Origin: Syngnathus acus
Taxonomy: Eukaryota > Chordata > Actinopteri > Syngnathiformes > Syngnathidae
Assembly (NCBI RefSeq): GCF_901709675.1
Contig: NC_051102.1
Coordinates: forward strand, 8,777,412 to 8,841,411
Length of the DNA: 64,000 bases
Direction of reading: 5' to 3'
Below are positions 42,421 to 55,460 of the stretch, piece after piece. The translations under genes and the position numbers were made by a program. Under the pieces are notes generated by a model that saw only the letters and a list, made by a program, of their open reading frames with translations, did not search any database and was not told the origin of the DNA. The first letter of the stretch is position 1. Every line of letters begins with the position of its first letter.

Positions 42421-43300
42421 TTTTTTGTACGTGTCAAGAATGTGTATTTGACTACTTGCTCTTTATTTTGGGGGACACCAACACATATTACACAACGTAA
42501 AACACATATACATATTGTCATATAAAGCAGTTAACCAAATGTCAGATTTTTGTTTTCATGCCCAAAAAAATAAAAACAAGGAATAAAACACCAGACAAGT
42601 TTTAACAGGTTTTAATGTTTATTAAAATAATTAAAAAAAAAAAAAAAGAAGTAAATTTCAAACCAGCAATCTAATGTGAAATTGCAGTAGATATATTGGA
42701 TAACAACATTTAGGCGTATATATGCATACACGTTATTTTAAGTGTTATATAATAAAGATTACCCAAAGAGAAGCATAATCTCCCTGTTGTTGCATAACGG
42801 CGCATCCCTTCATGCAATAAAGTTAGCCGTTAGCTTGGAGAAAACGCGCATAAAAGAAGTGGTGTTTCAGTGAGTGGCGCTTTCTTTCCTTGGCAAATCG
42901 ACATTCTGGCTTACATAGTTCACGCCAGGAGGGAGACGCAACACGTTCACCGACTGATCCGTTGATGCACGGGAAGGGAGACAGTTGACCCGTTGACTCG
43001 TTCGCGAACGGGAAAGTCAGGATTCGTTCCCTCACTGATCCGTTCTCGCGATCAACTGGAATTGCAAATCACTCACTGGCTCGTTCACTCACAGACCTGT
43101 TCAGTTGGTGAAAGGGAAACGCAATTCAGGACTCGTTCGTACACAGGAAGTTACGTCATTTTCTTCTTCGTTTTGTTTTACGGCGAGGTGGCACCAGCTT
43201 CAATGCTTCAATCACTTCAGGAAGTGATTCGTTCACTCTCGTTCACTGAAAGGAAAATCGTTCTTTTGAACGAATCGTTCACTCACGAGCCAACACTGAT
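42421..43300. repeat. AT-rich stretch and GTTCACTCGTTC-rich block
   Basis: 42421-42830 is AT-rich with nothing recognised. About 42930-43290 is dense in GTTCACT/CGTTC/GAACGA motifs on both strands (for example TTTTGAACGAATCGTTCACT near 43265), a pattern typical of a dispersed fish repeat with partly inverted structure. Open frames here have no family match. Confidence 0.5.
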
Positions 43301-44125
43301 ACATTTTTCTACAAAAAATAAGCCTTACTATTCGTTATCATTTAAAAAAAAATCAAAAGCCTTACTGTACATGGTCAGTTTCTCCCCCCCAAAAAACCTT
43401 CCTATACGTGCTCATCTTTTCTTCCATCATTATTTTTTTATTAAAAAAAATCTTACTATACATGCTCATTTTTCTACGAAAAAGAAGCCTTACTATTTGT
43501 TATCATTTAAAAAAAAAATTAAAAGCTCTACTATACATGGTCAATTTCTCCCCCAAAAAAGCCTTAGTGTACATGGTCATCTTTTTTCATCATTCTTTTT
43601 TTTTTTTTTTTAAAAAAAAGCCTAAAAATAAAATAATACATGGTCATTTTTCTACGAAAAAGAAGCCTTACTATTTGTTATCATTTAAAAAAAAAACTAA
43701 AAGCTCTACTATATTCATTTATTCTGGTCGTCCTCAGACGAGCTTCCATAGAAGAAGCAATACATTGCGCATTAATACGGACTGTGGGGCGCAGCTCCTC
43801 ACAGCAACCCCAATCCAACCATTAATGCTGAGTGTCACGCAGCGAGGTATCAGGCTCCATTTTATGGTCCTTTTGGTATGACTCGGCCAGGGATCGAAAC
43901 CACAATCTCCCAGTCTCAGGGAGGACACTCATACCACAAGGCCGCTGATAATTTTACATGGTCAATTTCTCTCCAAAAAAAGCCTTACTATACATGTTTT
44001 TTTTTTTTTTCCCCAACATTCTCCTTTTATTAAAAAATATTTTTTACACGAAAAAAAATTTGTATATGTGGTCATTTATTTATTTACTTATTTTTACAAA
44101 ATAGCCTTACTATACATTTGTCACA
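43300..44125. repeat. Right CTTACTATACATGGTCAT repeat block
   Basis: About a dozen diverged copies of the module seen at 39.76-40.10 kb. They are arranged in longer units of about 165-180 bp, judged by TTTCTAC followed by AGAAGCCTTACTATT near 43308, 43473 and 43651. A SINE interrupts the block at 43.73-43.95 kb. Confidence 0.8.
43728..43950 (-). mobile_element. tRNA-derived SINE (minus strand)
   Basis: Read on the minus strand, the head has a box A-like CGGCCTTGTGGTATGAGTGT and a box B-like GGTTTCGATCCC, followed by CGAGTCATACC and a body with ATAAAATGGAGCC and ACACTCAGCATTAATGGTTG. This matches a common fish SINE layout as I recall it. It lies inside the right repeat block, so it is probably a later insertion. 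Confidence 0.75.
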
Positions 44126-44480
44126 AAATGCACACTGACGCATCCCTGTGTGTGTGTGCGCGTGTGCGTGTGTGTGTACGTGTAACAGCATCATTCTGCT
44201 GGTGAGGCATGCTGAGGATGATACAGCACATTTGTTGCTGGGTCTGCTGCATCACAGCCAAGCTCTGCCATTGGCTGCCGGGGATGCTGAGGATGCTGCG
44301 ACGTCATCCTCCAGGCAGCACCGCTGATCACGTGCCTGAGGGAAGCATTGACTCGGAGCCGCACCGCAGCGCCGCAGCACTGACACGCACACACCGGCCA
44401 AGCCAAGGAGCCACAGCAGCGGACGTACCGCAACCACCGCAGCAGCCGCCCAGTCAGCCATCGGCGCACGGCACCGCATC

Positions 44481-47528
<3,048 letters not shown>

Positions 47529-49539
47529 GAAGGTGCTGCCTTGGGAAACCTCTGCAGTATAGATTCATTTTTCTCTGGCCGTTGAATCGATAGCAACCGA
47601 ACTGCTCTGTTTCTCCTTTCATCTGAGAGGGCTTCATCAGTTCATGTAAATGTGGAAACCCAACTCTTTATGGTCCAGTTGCATACTATTTCTGGTGGCG
47701 GGGCACGCCTCCAACCTGGAGTTTTCAAACTGGGTTTCCCACACCAACGCAGGCCACTTTGTCCTAACCAAGACTTCTTTCCTGAACCGATATCAACAGA
47801 GCAGATCAGTTGCGACCGATTCAATGAGCCGGATGAATGAAAATATCCCCACCCGCAGTCTAGATGTATGACAAGAAGAAGAGATGTCAACGCAGATATT
47901 CTCACTAGTACATGAGTCATTCTCAATGCAGGTTGAAACTGCCATTGCTTTTTGTGTGGTCAAAACAAAGTTTCGTCTCGATAGATTCCAAATAAAGATT
48001 ATACATGCAATTGGGCAACTGTCTTTTTTTAAGGCGTGGTGAGCTTTCAGTAGGAGTGTAGTGGAAACGAAGGTGTGGCTGACACCAACAAAACCAGTGA
48101 ATCATAATTAGTTTAAAAAATGAAGTCAAATCAGAATCATTTGAAATAACAAATTCACAAGTCCATTTTTTCTTTTTCAATAGCTCCTCCCAATGTTGCT
48201 TATCACGCTGAAAGTGAGCGTGATGAAGCGATTAATCATTGACACGCATGCAAACAATCCATGGGCAGTTTCGGCAGACTGCGGACGCTGTTTCTTTAAA
48301 TGCGGCCACACCCTACACCGTCTGTCTGACAGGCAGGAATGCCTCATTATGAAAACATCTGCAGTGACATGACTGATGACCTCACACGCACACACACACA
48401 CGCACACACACACAAAGAGTCATGGGGAGGCCTGAGGGAGAACATGCAGGTGAGAGTTTAAGAAATACTACTCCACCAGACAAGATATGATTCATGATAC
48501 TTGCTTGGCACATGAATGAGTCATAGGTCAGAAACGTTTGTGTGAATTTCAGTGGACTCTTGAGATGATGATGAAAACCTGAATTCAACCTTCTTTTTTG
48601 TTCACAGCAAGGCCGCATGACCGAATTCTATTCCATTACCACATTTCAGTGTTGGTCACTAGAGAATAAAGCATTTCTGCTCAATCAATGGGTCAGAAAT
48701 AAAGAGGCCAATGTAACAAATCTGCTTTGACAGATTTCGCTGTCTTTAATGCGGGCTATTTACATTCTGAATGTTACAACTTGTATGAAATATTTGCGTA
48801 TCAAAAGCAAAGGGAGAAAAAGCATCTCATGGAAAAGCAATTCATTATTCCTCCCATTTGTAAAACTAGGAAGGAGTACAAAACAAAAAGAAATATACTG
48901 CATCCATACTCGCGTTTGGTTGCAGGATTTTAAAGCACGTTGGGTTATGTTAGCGAAAATGCTTCGGATGTGTTATTGCTGCAGATCTATTTCAAAGACC
49001 CCAAATAAACAGTCGCTGATTAGTTGCACTATAACTAAAGCTCAATCCTCACAAGGTCAGCTCCAGGCATTCCTAAAGTTAAACTATTACTAACTGATAA
49101 TTTATCAGAATCACACCAAACGCATTGTTGCACATAAAGGCTCTAAAACAGAAACCTTGTTCTCTAGAGCTTATTATTTTCAAATGAAAAAGCAAATACG
49201 ATAGTGTTTATTCACTCTGTGCTGTAAAGGGTGTAAGGTTCTTCCAATATATCCAATACATCTCGGTTATTATTATCTGTAATAGCTGTATTGTGATTCA
49301 CGGTTATGATGTTATCTTGACCATACCTGCATTTGCTATCTTTGTGTTTCTCACAAGTAAACAAAATACTGTTTGTAAAATACTCAACCAAATCATCATA
49401 AACCGTTTCAAAAGTGAGGGTCTGGAAGAACTTGGTTCAAGACCCACAACCAACAATATGAATATTGGGACTGCATAAAAGATATCAGCAATACAGTGAG
49501 GAGTGTTTCCAGTGGACATGCCGATAGCAAACGTTAACT
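47529..49539. other. Convergent 3' regions of tubb and the desmoglein
   Basis: No gene is supported. AATAAA at 47991-47996 is a good polyadenylation signal for the tubulin, about 460 bp after its stop. For the minus-strand desmoglein, the plus-strand TTTATT at 49207-49212 is a candidate signal about 330 bp past its stop. A short (CA)n run lies at 48385-48414. Confidence 0.6.
47991..47996 (+). terminator. tubb2: Candidate polyadenylation signal of tubb
   Basis: Exact AATAAA about 463 bp downstream of the tubulin stop codon, the first on this strand in the 3' region. Confidence 0.6.
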
Positions 49540-52500
49540 TTAAGCTCGAGACAACGGTTCTATATTCCTCTCTGTAACCGATACCTGCTTGCGCTGCTGC
49601 ACCACCACCCTCTGGCCGACTTGCGACTTGGGTTTGGCTTTCAGGACAAAGTCCTCCTTTGACCCTGTGGAATCTTGAGAAGCCAATGAGAAACTCCTAG
49701 CCTGCACACTTTGACCCCTGACATCCAATCCATGCTCACTTGATCCCCGACCTGTCTGGACTACGGTTACCTGTGCACCACCGCCCGAAGATCCCTTTTC
49801 CACCAGCAAAACTTGTCTAGATAAGGTTGTTTGCTCGCCAGATCCCTGACCGTTCTGGACGAAGGCCACCTGTGCACTCTGCCCCCCACCCGTAGACCCG
49901 TTCTCCACCACCAGTACTTGTCTCGGTAAGGTTCCTTGAGCCACCTGCCCAACTTGGCCGTCCACAAGTACCATCCCTTGAGATCCCTGGAGGCCCCCGA
50001 TTTGAACCAGGCCTTGGGCCAGCCCAACCTGACCCACTCCCTGTTGACCGACTTGGACCAGGCCTTGGGCCAGCCCAACCTGACCCACTCCCTGTTGACC
50101 GACTTGGACCAGGCCTTGGGCCAGCCCAACCCGACCCACTCCCTGTTGACCGACTTGGACCAGGCCTTGGGCCAGCCCAACCTGTCCCACTCCCTGCTGG
50201 GCGCCTCCCGCGACAAGCACCATTTGGGACTGGGGCTCAACGACATACATGGGCGCCGAGGCGTAGTACAAGGCAGGCTGTTGCACGAGCAGCGTTTGAC
50301 CGGGAATCACGACATTGTCTTGAACGTGGACCTTAGAGAGCGTGGATGATCCCTCTTGGACAATTGTGGATTTTCCAGATGTTACCTTGGAGGTGCTGAG
50401 AGTGTCGACATGGAGGCGATCCTGGTCTCTAATGCTCTCCGTGTGAGTTTGGACATGCTTCTGAGGGGAAGGCCTGACAGGAGACAACGGTCTGACCGTT
50501 GGATGGATACATATGTCTGCATCCACTTGAGATGACCCCTTGCAAATCTCAGCCAAGGTTTTGAATTTAGGGTCCAGGTCATCGAGGAACGAGAAGTCGT
50601 TGTCATTCTCGTGGAGGCTACAGCAGCCTACGGAACCTGACAGAGATTCCCCGCCCTCGTAGTTATAGACTAGTGCGGTATCTATCTCCTGGGTATTCTG
50701 GGCAGCATGGTTGGACTTCTGCAAGAAATTAAAACAATCATTTATTGAGTTGAGTTCAACTTGAGGGGTGGGCAAGTTGGGTTTGGTACTCACACTGGAA
50801 TAGTATTCCTCCAGGAAGTGATCGGACACAGCCAGGTCGTCAAAGGCCCCGCCTCCATACTGGGAGAAGTGACCCTGTCCTGTCATCGTCCTGCCATCCG
50901 TGACATTCATCCTTCCATGGCCAGAAAATTGGTTGTACTCGTTGTACAGGTGCACATTGTTGGTTGTTAAGTTGGAGTGCTCATTGCCAGAGATGAGCGC
51001 TCCACCCACTTCAACCAGTCCCCCCAAGTAGCCCTTTCCTCCCAAGGTCATGCCCTTGGAAATGATCCCCTGTTCACCATCTGGGATGTGTATGAGAGGA
51101 ACTTCCTATGGGATAAAAGCCAGCGAGCCATCAGTCAAGCTTTTCTTTTTTTTTTTTACTGACTAACCGGGAAAAATCCAAGTACCCGATCTTCTCCTTG
51201 ACACTCGGTGTGGTAGGAGATCAGCTGCTGTTTGGTATCAAACGGAATGGCTTTGAAATCTCCTCCGGTCCCTCCACACAAGCAGAAGAGCAGCAGAAGC
51301 GGCACCACTAAGGTGACACAAAAACATGACAGGTGATGCATCCCGACAGGTTAGAAGTAGTGCTAGCTAGTTCTGGAAAAATCCGACAGGTTAGAAGTTG
51401 GACCAGAATGGTGACAAATAAGTGTAAACACACTCACAGAGCAGCAGCAGAAGTCCCAACAGCAAAAGTAGAATTCCTCCAACACCAAAATCGGAACGCC
51501 TTTCAATGTGGGCCGTACACGTTTTAGTGTTTTCCTCACACGTGCACACAACAACGTCAAGCATCTGAAAGTCGCCGCACGACTTTCCTTGCTGGTCCTT
51601 GATCTCAACAGCCACTTTGTACATGCCTGGCCGCAAGTTATTTTGATCTCGCAGGATCGCCGTCGTGCCTGAAGTCAAAGACAGTCAATGCGTTTTAAAA
51701 TGTTTTACATGACAAGAAGTTTGTCAGTGAAGGAACACCAGCTGTAAAACTAGAGAGACTAAGGCATCTCGGTGTAAGCTAACGTTAGCATGAGTGCTCG
51801 GCGATCTTGACGTACAATCGAGCTGAGCAGTGCAAACTGGTAACGATAATAAGAGGGTAGCCAAAACTCGGTTGTACCATTGAGATGTTCCACCGACCAC
51901 TTCCCGTGGCTGCTGGTCGAAATCACAGTGAACTCAAACGGGGCAGAGTTGGGGAACTCATCTTCATCTACGGCCGTGACGTAGATGAAGTTTTGGTCGT
52001 AGCACATGGTCTGACTCGTGGCGGTCACTTTGGGACAGTGATCGTTGAAGTCCTCCACCTGAATGGCAATGGTCCCCGTGGCAGTCTTTGAGGACACTTC
52101 TGAAACGCAACCAAGCATACATATCACTCGACGTCCATCCATCCATCCATCCATCCATCCATCCATCCATCCATCCATCCATCCATCCATCCATCCATCC
52201 ATCCATCCATCCATCCATCCAATTTGCGAGCAAGCGAGAGCCTATCGCAGCGACATATTTCTCCAGAACTCACCCTGGCTGATGCATATGATTTGGGCGT
52301 AGTACGTTCCGTTGATCAAAAACTTGGACTCTCGATCGGGCAGTTTGTTCAGCCTAATTTCTGCGTTTTTTTCATGCACGATCAACCAGTTGTCATCATC
52401 GCGGTATTTAACATACCTTGAAGAACGAGAACAAGTTTGGTCTTGAGTCATAGGTCACGACTACATGTGAAGTCTTTTCGGCCAAAAAGATGTCCGACCT

Positions 52501-55460
52501 CACGTTGGTGGCAATTTTCTGCGTGTCGCTGTCAATGGCGGCGTATGTGGTGATGACCGAGTTGATGGAGATCAACGTGTGGTCCTCAGACAGAGTCACC
52601 ACTTTGACGGACGGCTGGAATCGGGGACCCTCCTTCTGATTGATCACGTTGATCTTCACCGAGTACGACTTTGAGACGATGGACGTGGAGCTTCCGAAAT
52701 CATAACTGGCCTTGTTGGAAACAACCACCGCCAAGTTGAGGGACTTGAGCTCCTCGTAATCCAGCTCCTGCATAGGCAAAGCACAAGAGCAGGGTCAGTT
52801 TGTTTTGGACAGTTTTCATCCGTCCTTTGGTGAATATTTACCTCTTTCAATTTGCTTACCTTTTGAATCATGATTATCCCCTGGTTGGTTTTAGCATCGG
52901 TCGTGATGCTAAAATAGCCTCCTTCGTTCCCTGAGATGATTTGAAAGACGGCCAGCCAATTATCCGAGAATTCCAGATCCAAGTCAATGGCCTGGATCCT
53001 CAGCACTTCCACGTTGACGGTGTTCTCCTCCACACTGCCCTCGTACTGCACACAACAGGAGCTCAATTGGGCCCAAGGGATCGTTTAGAAACGAAAGAGA
53101 TGTAATCGTAACGTACCGATTCTTTTTCCAGAGTGGGGACGTTGTCATTTATGTCCAGGATTTTGATCTCAATTTCACCCATTCCTACGTTTCCTCCAGG
53201 TTGTCCATTCAAATCCGAAGCTTTGACGACCACCTTGTATGTATCTTTTCTCTGAAAGAATACAGCAATAACATTGTCAGAATTCCCTCACCTTTTTTTG
53301 TTATTTTTTTACTCCATCGGCTCAGTTGCCGAGTTTTCCAGTGAAGCGCCTCACCTCCCTGTCCAGAGTGTTTCGCAGAACCGAGACATCTCCGGTCTTA
53401 GAGTGGATAGTGAACATGCCGGCAGTGCTGTGTGTCTCCACGATGCTGTAAAAGATCTGGGAGCTTATGGTGCCCTCTTGATCTGCGTCGGTGGCGATCA
53501 CACTCATGACAATTGTGCCTGCGAAACGACCGATTGATGGTTACCGGCACAAAAAAAAAAAAAAATCTTTGCCATCACTTTAAGCAAGCAGACATTGTTG
53601 GATACCTGCGACGCATGATTCCTTGACAGTTCCCACTTGGCCTATTTTGATTATGGGGGGATTGTCATTTTCATCCACAACAGTAATTCGGATGTCAACA
53701 TCCTTTTCGGCACGAGACCCGTCTTCATATTTTGCCACTCCTTTTAACTAGAACAACAAAGAAAGGAACCTTGGGCTTTCCAGTGTGTCTGGGTTGCCTT
53801 TTTTTAATAAAGTGATCTTACATCATAAAAGGCAATCTCCTCTCGGTCCAATACTTTATAGGCTTTCAAAAAGCCACTTCTTTGGTCCACCCCGAATACA
53901 CCAAATGGAGGCTCGTCACAACCAGGTCCCTTTAGCGAATACAATATTGTCGTGAAGTTCTCTTTATCGGAGCGAATCTGTAACACAAAAATTTGTCGAA
54001 ACACACAAGACATTTTTTTTGAATAGGCCAAGCATTCTCAATATGAACAAATATGAGCCAGTTGATGCCTTTTTTTGATGCACGACTCTGAAAAGTAACA
54101 TTAGCATATCGTGCTAACAAAAAGTTGTGCCCAGGCTGGTACAACTTGTCACTAAAATGTGTCTACTTGAAAACAACGCAGCATCATGAGGTCATCATCA
54201 CTTGGTTTTGGCTTGTTTTGTGTGTGTTCATGATAAATATGGGGAAAGGGCACACACTCTGCCAATGTTTATGCCAGAGTAGTCGTGGTTTTCCTTCAGC
54301 TGCCTGGGATGTTCAATCCAATCTCTTTTCTGCCTGCGCAGTCCATTTCCTTCTGCCCGCACAGGAACGAGCTGCAGGCATGCACAAGGAGGGGATAAAG
54401 AATAGGAGTGGGAATAAACATACACGTCATGAGAAGTGTGGGCTTTCTAAAAAACAATCTGACTCTATAAGTCGCACCGGAGTATAAGTCGCACCAGCCA
54501 TAAAATGCCCAAAAAAGTGAAAAAAACCCCATATATATGTATATAAATCGCTCCTGAGTATAAGTCGCCCCCCCACCCAAACTATGAAAAAAAAACGCGA
54601 CTTATAGTCCGAAAATTACGGTACTTGCATAATATAATGAGAGTCAATTCATGTTTCGAAAGCGTGGTCTGTTGCTTTCAATGTGAATACATTTGAAATC
54701 ATTTTGAATACTTAAAATAAATATTTTGATATAGAGGCCAATTATATTATTCTCAAACTCGGATAAAATATTAAATACATAAAATAAATTTAATAAAATG
54801 CATGGAGAATTTTATGAGGAAATAAAATGTGAACAAATAATGGTCTAGTAATAAACCAATATGATAGGTATTGACACACATACATTCATTTCTTTTGACA
54901 AGTGGAAAATTATGTTCACGTTATTACACTCTCAATCTTAAACAATAAAATAAAATTATGACTATTATTTTAAGTTCAGGATTCAACTTTGACAAATGTG
55001 AGAATTATGTCAACAGACTCAATCTCAAATTCTTAAAATACAAAAATGCATTCAGATGCTGTATGCATTTTATCTCTCTACATTTTTTATTTAATAAATA
55101 CTAATTAATTCCACTGAAAATTAACTTACTCAGGCAGCGCAACTGACATCTTTCGATTAAGTTCATCGTTCTGGCTCCACTTTTTAAATGCGCAGAAGAC
55201 AAATCCGCTACGCGCAGCGCAAATCACAACACGCCAATTAAAAAAAGCTACGCGTTCACTTTTCATGTGCCCCAAGCGGGCTAAATTCCACTCGGACTTG
55301 AGACAGTCGACTTGCCGACTTGTCTTGACACGCAAACCCAGAAGCCCGCAAACAAGCCCCACCTGAGGAAGGTCCGTTACTCGCTTCGCCACTAGAACGA
55401 CCGCGCTACACTCACCGTAAAGCAGCAAAGTAGAGCAAAAATGATGCCTCTCAACAACAT
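49540..55460 (-). CDS. dsg2: Desmoglein (DSG2-like), 14 exons found, about 1139 aa
   Basis: Single-pass desmosomal cadherin. Exons in transcript order: 55460-55416, 54371-54258, 53977-53822, 53747-53606, 53518-53355, 53251-53117, 53045-52860, 52767-52499, 52416-52274, 52099-51878, 51668-51438, 51307-51186, 51105-50794, 50718-49540; phases join. Seen: signal peptide [14 protein letters not shown]; furin site RRQKR before DWI (Trp2 of the adhesive strand); four cadherin repeats with calcium motifs ([31 protein letters not shown]); a membrane span in [14 protein letters not shown] followed by [12 protein letters not shown]; and an intracellular cadherin segment with [17 protein letters not shown] and [15 protein letters not shown]. 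It has a long Val/Gln/Gly-rich tail, as in desmogleins rather than desmocollins. A tiny extra exon after the first cannot be excluded, but the direct join gives a normal signal peptide. The DSG number is by analogy. Confidence 0.93.
49996..50205 (-). repeat. dsg2: 51-bp coding minisatellite in the desmoglein tail
   Basis: Four tandem 51-bp units (GCCTTGGGCCAGCCCAAC at 50011, 50062, 50113 and 50164) encode a 17-residue repeat [17 protein letters not shown]. They lie where mammalian desmogleins carry their own repeat-unit domain, but the unit sequence differs from the mammalian repeats I remember. Confidence 0.9.
50719..50793 (-). other. dsg2: 75-bp in-frame, stop-free intron of the desmoglein
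   Basis: This intron splits the intracellular part between [10 protein letters not shown] and KSNHAAQNT. It begins gtgagt and ends ttgcag on the minus strand. It is 25 codons long with no stop in frame, so the two flanking exons form one unbroken open frame. The strong splice sites favour an intron; retention would add [16 protein letters not shown] and nine more residues. Confidence 0.8.
52134..52220. repeat. (CATC)n tetranucleotide microsatellite
   Basis: About 21 uninterrupted CATC/ATGG units lie in the short desmoglein intron between exons 52416-52274 and 52099-51878, only about 35 bp from the acceptor side. Open frames across it are artefacts. Confidence 0.97.
54462..54621. mobile_element. 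ATAAGTCGCACC-type MITE with worn left end
   Basis: This copy lies in the first desmoglein intron. The right end, read inward from the TA at 54622-54623, is CCGTAATTTTCGGAC then TATAAGTCGC. Direct repeats of TATAAGTCGCACC follow the left side (about 54468 and 54483). The left terminus has decayed (CTGACTCTATAAGTCGC). It is related to the elements at 24.2 and 32.3 kb. Confidence 0.75.

Noticed and set aside
43408-43881. A 157-codon open frame in the right repeat block
   Set aside because: Lys/Phe/Tyr-rich translation of the AT-rich CTTACTATACATGGTCAT repeats running into the SINE; no gene features.
55132-55181. Candidate second desmoglein exon ending in a good GTAAGT donor on the minus strand
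   Set aside because: Its phase does not fit the best acceptor of the next exon (54371); it would need a weaker acceptor further in and would spoil the RRQKR furin site.
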